Assembly: GCA_035578905.1 (NCBI GenBank)
Contig: JAQJVL010000175.1
Span: 1,215,001-1,279,000 of the forward strand
DNA: 64,000 nt
Direction of reading: 5' to 3'
DNA from: Stictocephala bisonia
Taxonomy: Eukaryota; Arthropoda; Insecta; Hemiptera; Membracidae
The translations under genes were made by a program, and so were the position numbers. The notes beneath the pieces were generated by a model. That model was not told the origin of the DNA and made no database searches. It was given only the letters and a program-made list of their open reading frames with translations. Numbering within the stretch: position 1 is the first letter of the stretch; each line of letters starts with the position of its first letter. Shown piece after piece: positions 38,265 through 49,206 of the stretch.

Positions 38265-39292
38265 CCCAAGGAGTGTTGGTCATAATTTTGTGTAGTGTCG
38301 CCAAATTTTCAGTGATTTGTAATACTTTTTTTTAAATTCGCTGTATATTTACTATTAGCATTAGAAAGATGAAACTTGTATCATTTTTATTAGTAATAAA
38401 TAAATTTTAATTATTGGTAATGGAAAAAGTTTAAAAATTTTTAAAAAGTTTTTAAATATAATGTTATTTATAAATGTTTTATAAAAATAAATTTTATAAG
38501 TAGATTGACGGTCATTTATGTATATAAAATTATGATATTAGAAAAAAACTGAGATATACAAGTTGTGCAGAATTTCATTTTGAACAAAAAACATATAATT
38601 ATATAGGCAAACATTTATACAACATATATTTATGAAGTAACAATAAATATGTTGCCTAGCAACGAATATGCCAACTTTAGCATGCATAATTATAATGTTT
38701 ATAAACCACGACACGGATCACCCGTGATCACTAATAATATACAATCTATAATACACAAACACTAAAAGTCACACAAATGAATTATATAGGCAAACATTTA
38801 TACAACATATATTTATGAAGTAACAATAAATATGTTGCCTAGCAACGAATATGCCAACTTTAGCATACATAATTATAATGTTTATAAACCACGACACGGA
38901 TCACCCTTGATCACTAATAATATACAATCTATAATACACAAACACTAAAAGTCACACAAAGCATAACACAACAGATCAACAAACATAAACAACTGCCGGC
39001 TTGGTATGGCGATCGAGACTGGCGAGTTGATTGACAGATGACGACGTAAGAAGTAAACAAAGAAATATTTCTGCCACTGTGCCTCATCTGACAGTCATAG
39101 AGCAAAACCAAAGACATGTAAACAAACACTGATTCACGGCCTTTCAAATGATATATATTTGAGACGACTTTGACTTTTTTTCCCGACTGTGAGCGACATT
39201 AATCGAGTGAGCGCACATCGCCTCAAATTGAGGCGGTAACAGTTTACAAAAAAACCGATCGCCTCAATTTGAGGCGATCAACACTCCTAGGG
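38265..39292. mobile_element. TTAA-flanked non-autonomous element with subterminal palindromes
   Basis: TTAA lies at 38261-38264 and 39293-39296. The ends are inverted: left CCCAAGGAGTGTTGGTCA, and the right end reverse-complements to CCCTAGGAGTGTTGATCG. Near the right end two perfect palindromes, CGCCTCAAATTGAGGCG-like and GATCGCCTCAATTTGAGGCG-atc, lie 30 bases apart. The interior has a 183-bp direct duplication. No coding frame of substance. piggyBac superfamily by target and CCC ends. Confidence 0.75.
38594..38961. repeat. 183-bp direct duplication inside the TTAA element
   Basis: Two nearly identical copies begin ATATAGGCAAACATTTATAC (about 38601 and 38784). They differ at only a few bases (e.g. 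GCATGCAT versus GCATACAT), so the duplication is young relative to the element. Confidence 0.9.
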
Positions 39293-39835
39293 TTAAGACA
39301 GGTATTTGTACTAACAAAATTTTACTCCATTATTTTGTTGCACGAATATCCTTCAGCTGGTTTTGATCTTTCTTGTTCTTCTTGCATAACCTCTCATGGC
39401 TCATTTTTAAAAAATATATTCCTAACCAAATCTCTTTTGTCCTCATTCTTTATGAACATACTTTCCTTACCAAATTTTGCTCTTTCCCATTCGTCATGCG
39501 TGTCTTTTATTTAATTATTCTCAACTTCATTCTTCTTTCATGAAGCTCTCTTTCCTCAAAAATGTTAATTTAATTTTATTAGACATTTTAGAAGTGGATT
39601 CACCTTCTAAATATGTCTATGACGTCTAAATAACGACGATGTTAAATCAACCATCAGACTCCTTCCAGTTTTTTTTAAATTAGCACTTTTTATTACCTGA
39701 TTCATTCCATTATTTCATAATTATATGGGCTAAATTAATTATATGTTCTAGAATATTACCTTCTTATTTTATATGTTTAAAAATAATAAAGTAGTTCAAC
39801 ATATTGTTTGAATTTAATATAGAACAACAATGAAA

Positions 39836-40100
39836 AATGTACCGGTAACTGTCTGTTTATAACATAGCTATGTTTGTAGAATGTACCGGTAACTGTCTGT
39901 TTATAACATAGCTATGTTTGTAGAATGTACCGGTAACTGTCTGTTTATAACATAGCTATGTTTGTAGAATGTACCGGTAACTGTCTGTTTATAACATAGC
40001 TATGTTTGTAGAATGTACCGGTAACTGTCTGTTTATAACATAGCTATGTTTGTAGAATGTACCGGTAACTGTCTGTTTATAACATAGCCATGTTTGTAGA
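39836..40100. repeat. Six-copy 44-bp tandem repeat
   Basis: The units start AATGTACCGGTAACTGTCTG at 39836, 39880, 39924, 39968, 40012 and 40056. They are identical except for one substitution in the last copy. Each unit contains the perfect 14-bp palindrome AACATAGCTATGTT and an ACCGGT. No coding frame. Confidence 0.97.
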
Positions 40101-40745
40101 ATTTTTATATTTTGATGCTAATATTTTATTTATAAAGGTCTAATATGAAACAAGGATGTTGAGGACACCAATCTTGATCCAATAAAAGATAACAGGAGCA
40201 TAATTTTACATGTTTAAACTTGAATATAACATAATTATACATTAAGTTCATATTTAGATTAAAAAATCAGGAACCTTCATGGAAATACAGTTCAACTAGT
40301 GATAAAGTTCAAAATTAAATTGTCTGCCCAGTAGAGAAATTACTTTATTCTCTAGTTGGCGACATGCAGTTAGTTAGTCTTTTTTTAAAAAATGTTTCCA
40401 ACTAGAAAATCTATGAATAGCTTGATAAAAACATAAAATGCGAGGAGAGTAGACTTAGTTGACTTATATTAAGTGTTTTTAACACCACTTGCTGCTATTT
40501 ATTTTACTTTTACACTATTAAGACTATGCGCTTAGTTTTTCATTCTTAAACAAATTTTAAATTTCTTTTAGCATAAATTACAACATTTTAGCTAAGCAGA
40601 TGGTAACTATGATCCTGCAGACTTGCAAAGTGAAAGTGATATATGGGTAGACTCAGCTCAAAAAGCCTAGTTTAGTACATGTAGAGGGACAAATTTAAAT
40701 CAGTTCTGTTTGTAATAAGTTTTTCCCTCAGTTATGCAGAATTAA

Positions 40746-41462
40746 CCCTTGCAACGTGGGAAACAGATATATCCCCAGCCTATATTAGGGCTGAAACGCA
40801 GTAGACGGATACATCTTCCAAACCCTATTTTATAACATTTAATAAATTGTAGTTGCAGTGGGATCCGCTATAGTTCATGAGAATATTGAATAGTCTTCCT
40901 AACAATGGTTTTTGTGATCTGAAAATTATTGGCCGGTCGTAGTGGGAGGGGGTGAGTGGCTTTGTCAGCTAAGGCACGTCTGACTACCAATCTGCGGTTA
41001 GACATTACCCGTGATACGTATGTGTACCTTGAATCGCTATTTTAGTTTGTGACGCAGTTTTGCTACTGATGTATACTTTTATTGTCGTTCGTGTACGTGT
41101 CTTACTTCGATTTATTGTATGCAGTTTTATCTATCAGCATCAGTTTTATTGATCATATTGTATTTTTCATGTTTTATTTCATTTATTTGCTTTACATTTT
41201 GTCATTTTTAGCTTAATTAATTTTTATTTCTATTTGATCTTAGCTGTAAACTGAGTTTGAACACAAAATTATAAATATATATTTTTATAAATTGTTTGTA
41301 AATTTAAAAAACTGAAAAATAATTTGAATTATTTCTTAATTGGTGTTTTTTTTTTACAACTTATTGCATCCTCTTTCTAAAACAAAAATCTGTGTTAAGA
41401 AAATTTTAAAATAATTATGCTCTTTCAGGAAAATAAGATCAATTTATTCAGCGTTGCAAGGG
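40746..41462. mobile_element. TTAA-flanked MITE (piggyBac-like)
   Basis: TTAA at 40742-40745 precedes CCCTTGCAACGTGGGAAAC. The right end reverse-complements to CCCTTGCAACGCTGAATAAA and is followed by TTAG, a one-base decay of TTAA. It is 717 bp long with no coding frame. An internal stretch at 40935-41000 (GGCTTTGTCAGCTAAGGCAC) looks weakly tRNA-like. Confidence 0.7.
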
Positions 41463-42004
41463 TTAGGAATACTCACATGAGAACTATTATTTAATGTAGT
41501 AGTTCTGTTCATATTGTAGACACCAATAACTTAGCTGTGTATCTCCACTTTGAGTTAAATGTTTGTTGTATATACATACTTTGTTTGAGTTGTGGAAATA
41601 AAATTACTGTTCCTAAAAACATATCTGTACTAATTAGATTATTCTAGTTGAAATTGCACAATGTATTGATATGTGATTGACAGAGTACATGAATACTAAT
41701 TTATCATAAACTTGATTTTTAATATTTGTAATAAATAACAAAATGGTGGAATAAACAAGTATATAAGATTTAATGACCCTTAATTTATTATCCTCGTCAG
41801 ATTTACCTCAAATTGATACTACAGAATAATAACTCATTGGTATGTAATAAACTAATCAATTTATAGTCAGCTATATTTTCAATCATGGTGGAACTTTTTA
41901 AAATATTTATTACTCAATAATTTTGAGGGTTATTTATTGATATGCTAGAAGTTTTAAATCGAAATTATACTTCTTGACAATTATTCTTTTAAATAAACTT
42001 GTAA
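41463..42004. other. No recognised feature
   Basis: AT-rich sequence. It could be 3' UTR of the candidate minus-strand exon at 42005. Confidence 0.35.
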
Positions 42005-42163
42005 TTATTCCAATTGTTCGATAACAACCTCATTTTCTATATCTGCCACAGCTCCAGCAAGAAAGAGACTAAGGCCTGCAAACCAATACCCTACAATCAG
42101 ACTTGTAGCAATTATACAGTTGGCAATGTATATGCAAGTAGGCTTTATCTTAGCTAAATAACA
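42005..42163 (-). CDS. Candidate terminal exon, hydrophobic segment
   Basis: The minus strand holds a 52-codon open stretch ending TAA. It encodes IYIANCIIATSLIVGYWFAG, LSLFLAGAVADIE, then the acidic tail NEVVIEQLE. The long hydrophobic run followed by an acidic C-terminus looks like the last membrane helix of a protein. Possible acceptors are TTTGCAG before the codon for LSLF and ATTTAG further up. I do not recognise the family and found no upstream exon, so a chance frame is possible. Confidence 0.35.
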   Translation of the reverse strand, partial: CYLAKIKPTCIYIANCIIATSLIVGYWFAGLSLFLAGAVADIENEVVIEQLE

Positions 42164-42764
42164 TCATGTGATGTACCGGTATAACAGTTGTGTTGTAAAA
42201 CACAGTAACACAAAATCAACTTGTATTTCATTGGTCCTTTGTACTCTGGTCTCTTAAGGTTTTAGACATGCTCAGTTGCTCGTTCACTTAATATAGGGGT
42301 CAAAATTCCACTCAGTGTGCCCATCGCTACAGCTAGTGCTGGCCTTCCACAAGAATGTTATATATATATCAAAAGTTTAATCTTATTTTTAAATTTTGTT
42401 AATAAACTGTTAAGACTTGTGTATTATAGTAACTCCCATTCAGAATCCATATGGCTTATTACATACTTTCTGCTCCTTAATCCTTATAGCTGCTCAACAG
42501 TGGTTAAGGTGTGGAATAATACAAAAAAAAATATTGTTCTCCTATCTTTGGTCATTGTGTATGCACATCTTGTTTATTGTCGTGCAAACCACCCTCGAAC
42601 AAAGCCGTACTGAGGGTGTTGGGAGACAATACACCAACTCAAGAGAGGAAAGATAAAAAAACTTAGTCGAAAATAATGTTTATGCATTGAAACAGAAGTT
42701 TAATGAAAAACAATACAAATTACTTTAGGAGAGAAAAACTATTTAAGCAATAGAATAGCCTACA

Positions 42765-43175
42765 CAAGGGGTTCTCAAACTGTGGGGCGCAACCCCAGGG
42801 GGGCGTGAAGACTATAGGGGGGGGGAGAAACTTAGGAAAATTAGTATTGAATTAGGAAGGCAAAAGAAATAAAACAAGTGTTTTTGACAATGAAAAACAA
42901 CTAATTAGGGATTATATATTGAATATTACAGACCATTGTTGCGTTAAAAATAAAGATGGATTATCCCTTTGTCCTACAATTTAAGGCTTGTTACGTTATT
43001 ATCGTTACATATAATATTACATACAGGATCCTACACAACTTTAATAACAAAGTTGAAATTAATACACACATTATAAAAACCCTTTGTACTTTGTATCCAC
43101 AACACTATTGTAATAGTTAAATTATAAGGAGGGCTCAAGGTGGAGGGCTCAGCCTGAAAAGTTTGAGAACCCCTG
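42765..43175. mobile_element. hAT MITE (Charlie-like ends)
   Basis: The left end AAGGGGTTCTCAAACTGTGG and right end, reverse complement CAGGGGTTCTCAAACTTTTC, are the classic hAT Charlie-type termini. The flanks CCTACACA and CCTAGACA are an 8-bp duplication with one mismatch. It is about 410 bp and non-coding. Confidence 0.8.
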
Positions 43176-43329
43176 CCCTAGACACATGCTGTTGTGGGTC
43201 TTATGTAGTCCATTTATAAACAATACATTTGTTTATAAACAACTTGTTTACCCATGCGTTGCTGGGATTAACACAAACAGTAATTTTTTAGATTATTTTA
43301 ATTGATTACTAAAGTTCAATAAGCTCTTA

Positions 43330-44820
43330 TACCACCCTTGGCTGCTGTCATAAATTTGCTCTTGATACAAGGCCACTTTCCCTCGGCATTGAAACAGGCA
43401 AAAGTTTACCCCAAGTTTAAAAGCGGCTGTCAAACAGAAATCGGTAACTACTGCCCGATCTCTCTTATTCCAACCTTCTCCAAGGTCATTGAAAGAGTCG
43501 TGCTCAAACGAATAATGAATCACTGCGACACCCATAACTTACTCTCAGAAAACCAACACGGCTTTCTAAAAGGCAGGTCCACCACCACAGCAATAGCAAT
43601 AATTCATTATTGACAACATAGAAGCAAAAAATTTAGTAACCAGTATAATGCTCGACTTCAGTAAAGCCTTTGACTGCCTCGGACACAACCTGATCCTTAC
43701 CAAACTGGAAAACTTGGGAGTAAAAGGCACTGCCAGAGCATGGTTTGCAAGTTACCTAGGAGGGAGAAGTCAAGTAGTTGAGATAAAACACACGCACAAG
43801 GGAACGACACAGGGCATAAGATCAGCACCCTCACCAAACAACTGAGGTGTGCCTCAAGGATCGGTTCTCGGACCGGTCCTGTTTATTCTTTTAACAAATG
43901 ACATGCCACAGTATCTGAGTGAGCACTGTACACCTGTGATGTATGCTGACAACACAACCTTGCTGGTAAGTGGGAACTCCACCGATAGTCTGTCTGTGGA
44001 TTCCTACATTGCAGTCAGTATGGCATATCAGTACTGTCACTCAAATGACTTAGCTGTTAACGTAAAAAAAAACAAGGCAGCTGGCATTTGGAAGAAGACG
44101 AGAAGAGGTACCTGGGCTGCCGGATCTAATAAGGGAAAACCAGGCTAAATTCCTAGGAATAACAATTGACGAGAACATCTCCTGGGAACCACACATCAAC
44201 GTCCTATCCAAAAAGCTTAACTCCTGCCTCTATGTCTTAAAAAAAATTAAGCACATGAGTGACAAGGCCACAGTACTGACTGCCTATTATGCTCTTTTCG
44301 AATCCCACCTAAGATACGGTCTGATAGTCTGGGGGGGTACTACAGCTGGCAACCTCAAACAAATACTAATCTTGCAAAAAAGAGCTGTAAGGACCATATC
44401 TGATCTACAATATAGAGATAGCTGTAGGGAATCATTTACAACCCTGAATGTCCTAACAGCAACTGCCCTGTATATTAGGGAAGTAATCTTGTATGCTGAT
44501 AAGAAATCACCACCAAGAGGAGCAGATTTCCACAGCCATGACACCAGACATGCCTCCAGGTTCAACCAACCCCACTATCACAGCTCCCTATATGAGAAAA
44601 AAACATCTTATGTAGGAAGCAAACTACACCACCATCTACCGGAAGAAATAAGGAAGCAGCTGAAGACAGAACTCACCCGCTGGCTTCAAACCTGTCCATT
44701 TTACATCATCGACGAGTTTCTTCACTGGAGGGACCACTACCCATAAAATACCATTGTAAACCTTGACTCTACTACATTTCTCTAAGAAATTGTAAATAAA
44801 GAATGTTTGTCTTGTCTTGT
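43330..44820 (+). pseudogene. LINE (Jockey-like) RT through C-terminus, 5'-truncated
   Basis: The plus-strand frames run through RT: NYCPISLIPTFSKVIERVVL, QHGFLKGRSTTTAIA, MLDFSKAFDCLGHNLIL, then PQGSVLGPVLFILLTNDMPQ. The active site reads YADN where the family has YADD. The post-RT part (44160-44743) is the best preserved, with LSKKLNSCLYVLKKIKHMSD, RYGLIVWGG and RDSCRESF, ending in a stop at 44744. The 3' end has AATAAAGAATGTTTGTCTTG and a TTGTC tail. Several frame breaks plus the altered active site show it is dead. Confidence 0.9.
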
Positions 44821-45464
44821 CATCACTAAGACAATTTCAAAAGTGTTCATTTATTTGTATAAATCTAACAGCTGATGATGTCAAATGAACAAAGTGACTC
44901 CATTACATTATCATTGAAACTTATAAGCAGGTCTGTGCTTTTAAGGCTCAGCCTCCACTAGCGATTTTTGAGTTGCACGAGTATAACACAACTACACAAA
45001 CTTGCGGCCAAAAAATAGCTGCGATTTAAAAAATGCAACTTGTCCTATTTTTGTCGCAATGCGACTATTGTAATGTTAAATGAATCATATGAACAAACAT
45101 AACAATGCATCCACTAGCGATAGTTTAATTGCAGTTGTTTAGTGTACATTTTCCGTTTCCTAGTTTTTATATGTTAGTCCTATTATGTAGTGTGGCTATA
45201 ACAAACTTTGTGAAAAGGTCGGATGAAACTAGTATAAGATACCTGCTCTTTATAATAAAGAAATTAAAGAATACATGGCCGAAACGTAAAAGAAAAATTG
45301 TGAGCTGAAGTTTGCATTCAACTATTTCCAGCAAACTGAAATGAACTGTCAGCAAAAGATACAAAATCAAGGTAAGATTGAATAACTAATGATTATTTTA
45401 CATTTAATAATTATTATTAAATAAGAATAGTTATTTGTACATAGACCTATTCTAATTCAAATAT
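44821..45464. other. No gene; weak repeat
   Basis: CCTCCACTAGCGAT occurs near 44950 and again, as CATCCACTAGCGATAG, near 45110, perhaps as element ends. Otherwise AT-rich, nothing assigned. Confidence 0.35.
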
Positions 45465-46610
45465 GATTTAATGATTTTATTCAGTCATTAAGCAATAAAT
45501 AGCAATAGGCTACATCCATAAAACAGGTTTCAAATTACAATGCATGACACATGCAATAAAAGAAAATCCTAACCTAAACTAAAATTAAAAGGCTAATAAC
45601 AACAATTAAAGGTAATAACATGCAATGGGTAATACAATTCTTAAAACTAATAAACAAGAGTATAACAAATTGCATGCCAGAAGCAGATAAATAGCAAAGC
45701 AAAAAACAGATACCTGTTGTTTAGTCATTCATGCCTCTAAAATAGGTACTAACATTCTTACATATGAGACGCCGACACAACGTTGTTGGTATTTTAACTA
45801 AGCAACTCATCCAAGGTATAGCAGGGGTTATTTACAAGCCAATTTTTAAGTACTGATCTAAATTTGGTAACTGGCAATTATCTCCCATTTAATACATTTA
45901 TAGGCAATAACTTAAACATGCTCACACCTGCTACAGGAAAAGCATTAACAGGTATAAAAAGGCCGGGGCAGTGTCTAGTAATGTATTATTGCTCATTCTC
46001 ATTAGCTATGTAGGAAGTAATGCTATTCTTAATGACTAACAGGCAATTTAATATATACACATTGTACACAGTCAAAATCTCATATTGTTTGTGTAATAGT
46101 TTGCAGTGGTCATGATGGCAGAAGCATCACCTAATATTCTTAATGCCCCTTTTTTCGAATGATGCCATACGAAATGTGACAGTGAAAGAAAGCAAAATAT
46201 GCTTGTAATATGTCTATATCATACTCCTGACAATTTCTCCCATTTCAATCATACCCACTCATACACGTACAGTGTTATTGACCCACCCGCCCAGCCATAC
46301 ATGTACAGTGTTATTGACCCACCCGCGCACCCACACACGTACAGTGTCATTGGGTGGCATTGCTGACTTGAGCTGTAGAAGTAAGTATAAAACTCTGCTT
46401 AACCTAGTGCACAATTTTTGAATAAGAGATCTCCAAGTTAGTTGGGGATCTAGGTTTAAACCAAGAAGCTTTACTGAGCCGGTGACATCCGCTCCTTTGC
46501 TGAGACTCAAGGTCAAAGCCTGTGTTTTGGCTTCATTTAATGAAAGTTTGTTACCACAGAACCAATCGGTCGCCATCCCGATACATTTACATCTTCAATG
46601 GCAATGGATA
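45465..46610 (-). pseudogene. LINE RT/C-terminus, interrupted by minisatellite
   Basis: The minus-strand frame at 46576-46356 has WFCGNKLSLNEAKTQALTLS and VKLLGLNLDPQLTW, the segment after the RT active site, and ends LLLQLKSAMPP. It then enters minisatellite DNA (46353-46256). The LINE resumes beyond it with LQAYFAFFHCHISYG and KGALRILGDASA, in the order expected of one element. The 3' UTR reaches about 45465 with an AATAAAATCATT tail. Hence a single LINE copy was broken by the repeat. Confidence 0.75.
46256..46353. repeat. Minisatellite array inside a LINE
   Basis: About 2.7 units of CACGTACAGTGTTATTGACC-CACCCGCCCA. It is the same family as at 12.9 and 21.4-22.0 kb. It replaces or interrupts LINE codons between the SAMPP and AYFAFF blocks. 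Confidence 0.9.
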
Positions 46611-47514
46611 ATTAACAGCTACTAGAGTAAAGAGTGGTGTCATCTGCAAAGAGTACAAGATATAAATTACAGTAATTTGATTGATGCATAACTACTAACT
46701 AGAGTTTTGAAAAATAGACTACAATTTTGTTCACAAGATTCACTGAAGTAAGTGTGGAAGCTTATCTCCTTTATATAAATAAGGGAATATTAAAATAATG
46801 AAATGAGTTTTTTATGGTGGGTTAATTGTAGGTATTTATATTTATTCATTTACTGTCAATGAATTGGGGGAAATGCATAACAGGTCTTCTTAATTAATAA
46901 ATAAACAAATTATAATATTATGGGAATAATATGCATAGGTATACTTTCAATAATTTATTTTATAATATTGTTTCATAAGTTATCAACAATTTGTTTTTCT
47001 TTTTATAAGTTATCAGTATAATTTTATTTCAATAATAATAACGGTCACATCTCATGACCCTTCTTATACATATAATTAATCAGATACTGTTGTATTGCCA
47101 AGGGACTGAGGCTTGGGGGAAATAAAATTATTTGCAAAGTAATCTCATTACAGTGCCCTGAAAATCGGCCTGTACCCCAACACTAGATTTCCAAAGACAA
47201 AGACAACTATAGAATTAATCTTCAGTGACTATTCCATGTTTTCTTCTAACAAAGATGTGTAGTACCATAAACGACAGAATGTACTTCAGAGTTGGAGAAT
47301 GATTTCTTGCAGGCAGAAATGGGCGACTCGTTGCTTTATCTACCGAAAACCTAACAGAGTCCAAAAATGTATTGCTAGCGTCATCTATCTGTGTTGGAGT
47401 CGAAAGATTTCGCAACGGATCAAAATGATCTTCAAACAAACAAACTTCAAACTTGTTCATTTGGCCAAATCAACAATACATTTGCATTAGCTAAGTCAAT
47501 ACAATAATTTAATA

Positions 47515-48046
47515 TATATTATTAACTAAAACATTACACAGGAATTTATTAGCGACTACCAGCCAGAAACTCCCGGACGCTGTAGACTACTTCCTCCAAG
47601 AGCATTGTTTTAACCCCCTTTTTAAAAGAACGGTGATCCTGCTCGATCTTTAGAGATAATGGGAGACTATTGTAAAGTTTTACAGCATTATAAAGGAATT
47701 GTTTTTGAAAAAATGAAGTTGGATGTTTAGGAATAGGAATATGATTGTTATTGCGGAATTGATAACTGTGACTGGAAGGAAAACTAAACATTGTAACATT
47801 GTTCTTAACAAACAGTAATGTCTCCAAGATATAAATGGAAAGGAATGTTAAAATTTTGCTGGCTCTAAATATATCTCTGCAAGATTGGTTTCTGGGGAAG
47901 GAGAAGATGACCCTTATAATAGCCTTCTTTTGTAAGCGGAACAAAAAAGCGGTCCTTTGGCTTTCACTTCCCCAAACCGGTACTGCATATGAAAGATAGG
48001 GGTAAATTATGCCATAGTAAGCTGAAACGAGAACCTCGTTGCTCAC
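47515..48046 (-). pseudogene. LINE C-terminal domain, single open frame
   Basis: An uninterrupted 165-codon frame encodes the post-RT domain: VSAYYGIIYPYLSYAVPVWG, RLQKKAIIRVIF, NQSCRDIF, and the terminal HPTSFFQKQFLYNAVKLYNS. It has no RT core and begins at a 5' truncation at about 48046, next to a MITE-like end. Its intact frame suggests this copy is younger than its neighbours. Confidence 0.8.
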
Positions 48047-48109
48047 TACTGTTCTCAGTGTCCGTAGGATGATCTTGAAATGCTTCTTTATATGTGTCTC
48101 TGTACTGTA

Positions 48110-48272
48110 TTCGCACTAGATTTTTATATGTGAATTCGGTTTCATGAGTGATTTCAGAAATAGAACAAGTTGTCCAAGACTCGATCTCGTCAATTTGTAC
48201 TTGGACTCGGTCTCTTACAGAAATTAGAGTTCCAGAGTCGCAGTTGTACTCGACTCGTCTCATCACTAGTAA
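48110..48272. repeat. MITE-like end (TAGTGATGAGACGAGTCGAG)
   Basis: Reading the minus strand, CTAGTGATGAGACGAGTCGA begins a stretch with repeated GAGTC motifs. This type of end is common on insect hAT MITEs. I did not find its partner. The 48273-49206 flank contains nothing else that I can assign. Confidence 0.4.
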
Positions 48273-49206
48273 AAAAACAATGACGGTGGCTGCAGCAATT
48301 GCAACTGCTTATTGCGCCAGCTGATTGCTTTTCTACCGCTTGGAGCGCTAGCATCGCACGGTTTAAATGTCTACTTGCTACATACATACGTTGGATACGA
48401 TACTTCAGATACTTGATACTTTCAGATTGGGAATGTGATTATAAACTGTATTTGTGTGATTGCGAATGTAAACATAGCCTCCTGTCTCCTTGATTATAAA
48501 ATAAAATCAGTTTATAGGATTAACTTGGGCCGCCCAAGGCAAGGCTCCAAACTAGATTGTTTACTGATAAAAGATAACCCATTTTTGAAAATTTTGGCGG
48601 TCCGGTAAGTAACGAGTTTGATTTTTTGATAAGTTACACAAAGGTTTCTCGGGATTTTTTGCATTTACTTTAGAATTTTTGTGTGGCTTTTCTAGTAATT
48701 CTATGTTTATGATACTGCATTGTAACGCAATTCGATTTAATATAAGTTGCTTTAGACTTCTAAACTCAGTTATGATTGGCATGGCATAGCCTGTAGAATT
48801 GAATGGTTTTCTCTCTGTCTCTCATGCCATTTTGTTGAAGGTACTCCAATAAATAAGGTAAGCCAGTCTCACATTTAGGTTATAAAGTTCAATTTAATGA
48901 TAGTTTAGTTATAGGCTGTCATCTAAAAAAACCTTTCAAGAACCACAATTTTTGGGCTGGCTGGCTTATGATTTATACCACATGCATAGGTCATCAGTTT
49001 GAAACTGCCTAATTTTCCATCCAAAATAATGGGATTTAAACATCCTAATTGAAAATAATTGTGTTATTCTCCATTAGGGAAATGCGCTCTCCTCTGATTG
49101 TTTACCACTAGCCATCTGCAACCACCATTGGTTACCCATCAATAACAACTTGTTTAATATATGGCGGGAAGGGACTGAGAAAAACACTACTTTAAAAAGT
49201 TACTAA

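Noticed and set aside
38929..39147. 72-codon minus-strand frame with Cys-rich hydrophobic end
   Set aside because: It lies inside a non-autonomous TTAA element and spans part of its internal duplication; no homology seen.
39836..40100. CRISPR-like look of evenly spaced identical units
   Set aside because: Units are contiguous 44-bp tandem copies without variable spacers, in an animal-like genome.
40935..41000. Possible tRNA gene (GGCTTTGTCAGCTAAGGCAC...)
   Set aside because: No convincing acceptor stem or B box. At best a tRNA-derived piece inside a MITE.
47215..47460. 81-codon minus-strand frame starting MNKFEVCLFEDHFDPL
   Set aside because: Composition looks somewhat coding, but I recognise no domain, splice partner or element. 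Left unannotated.
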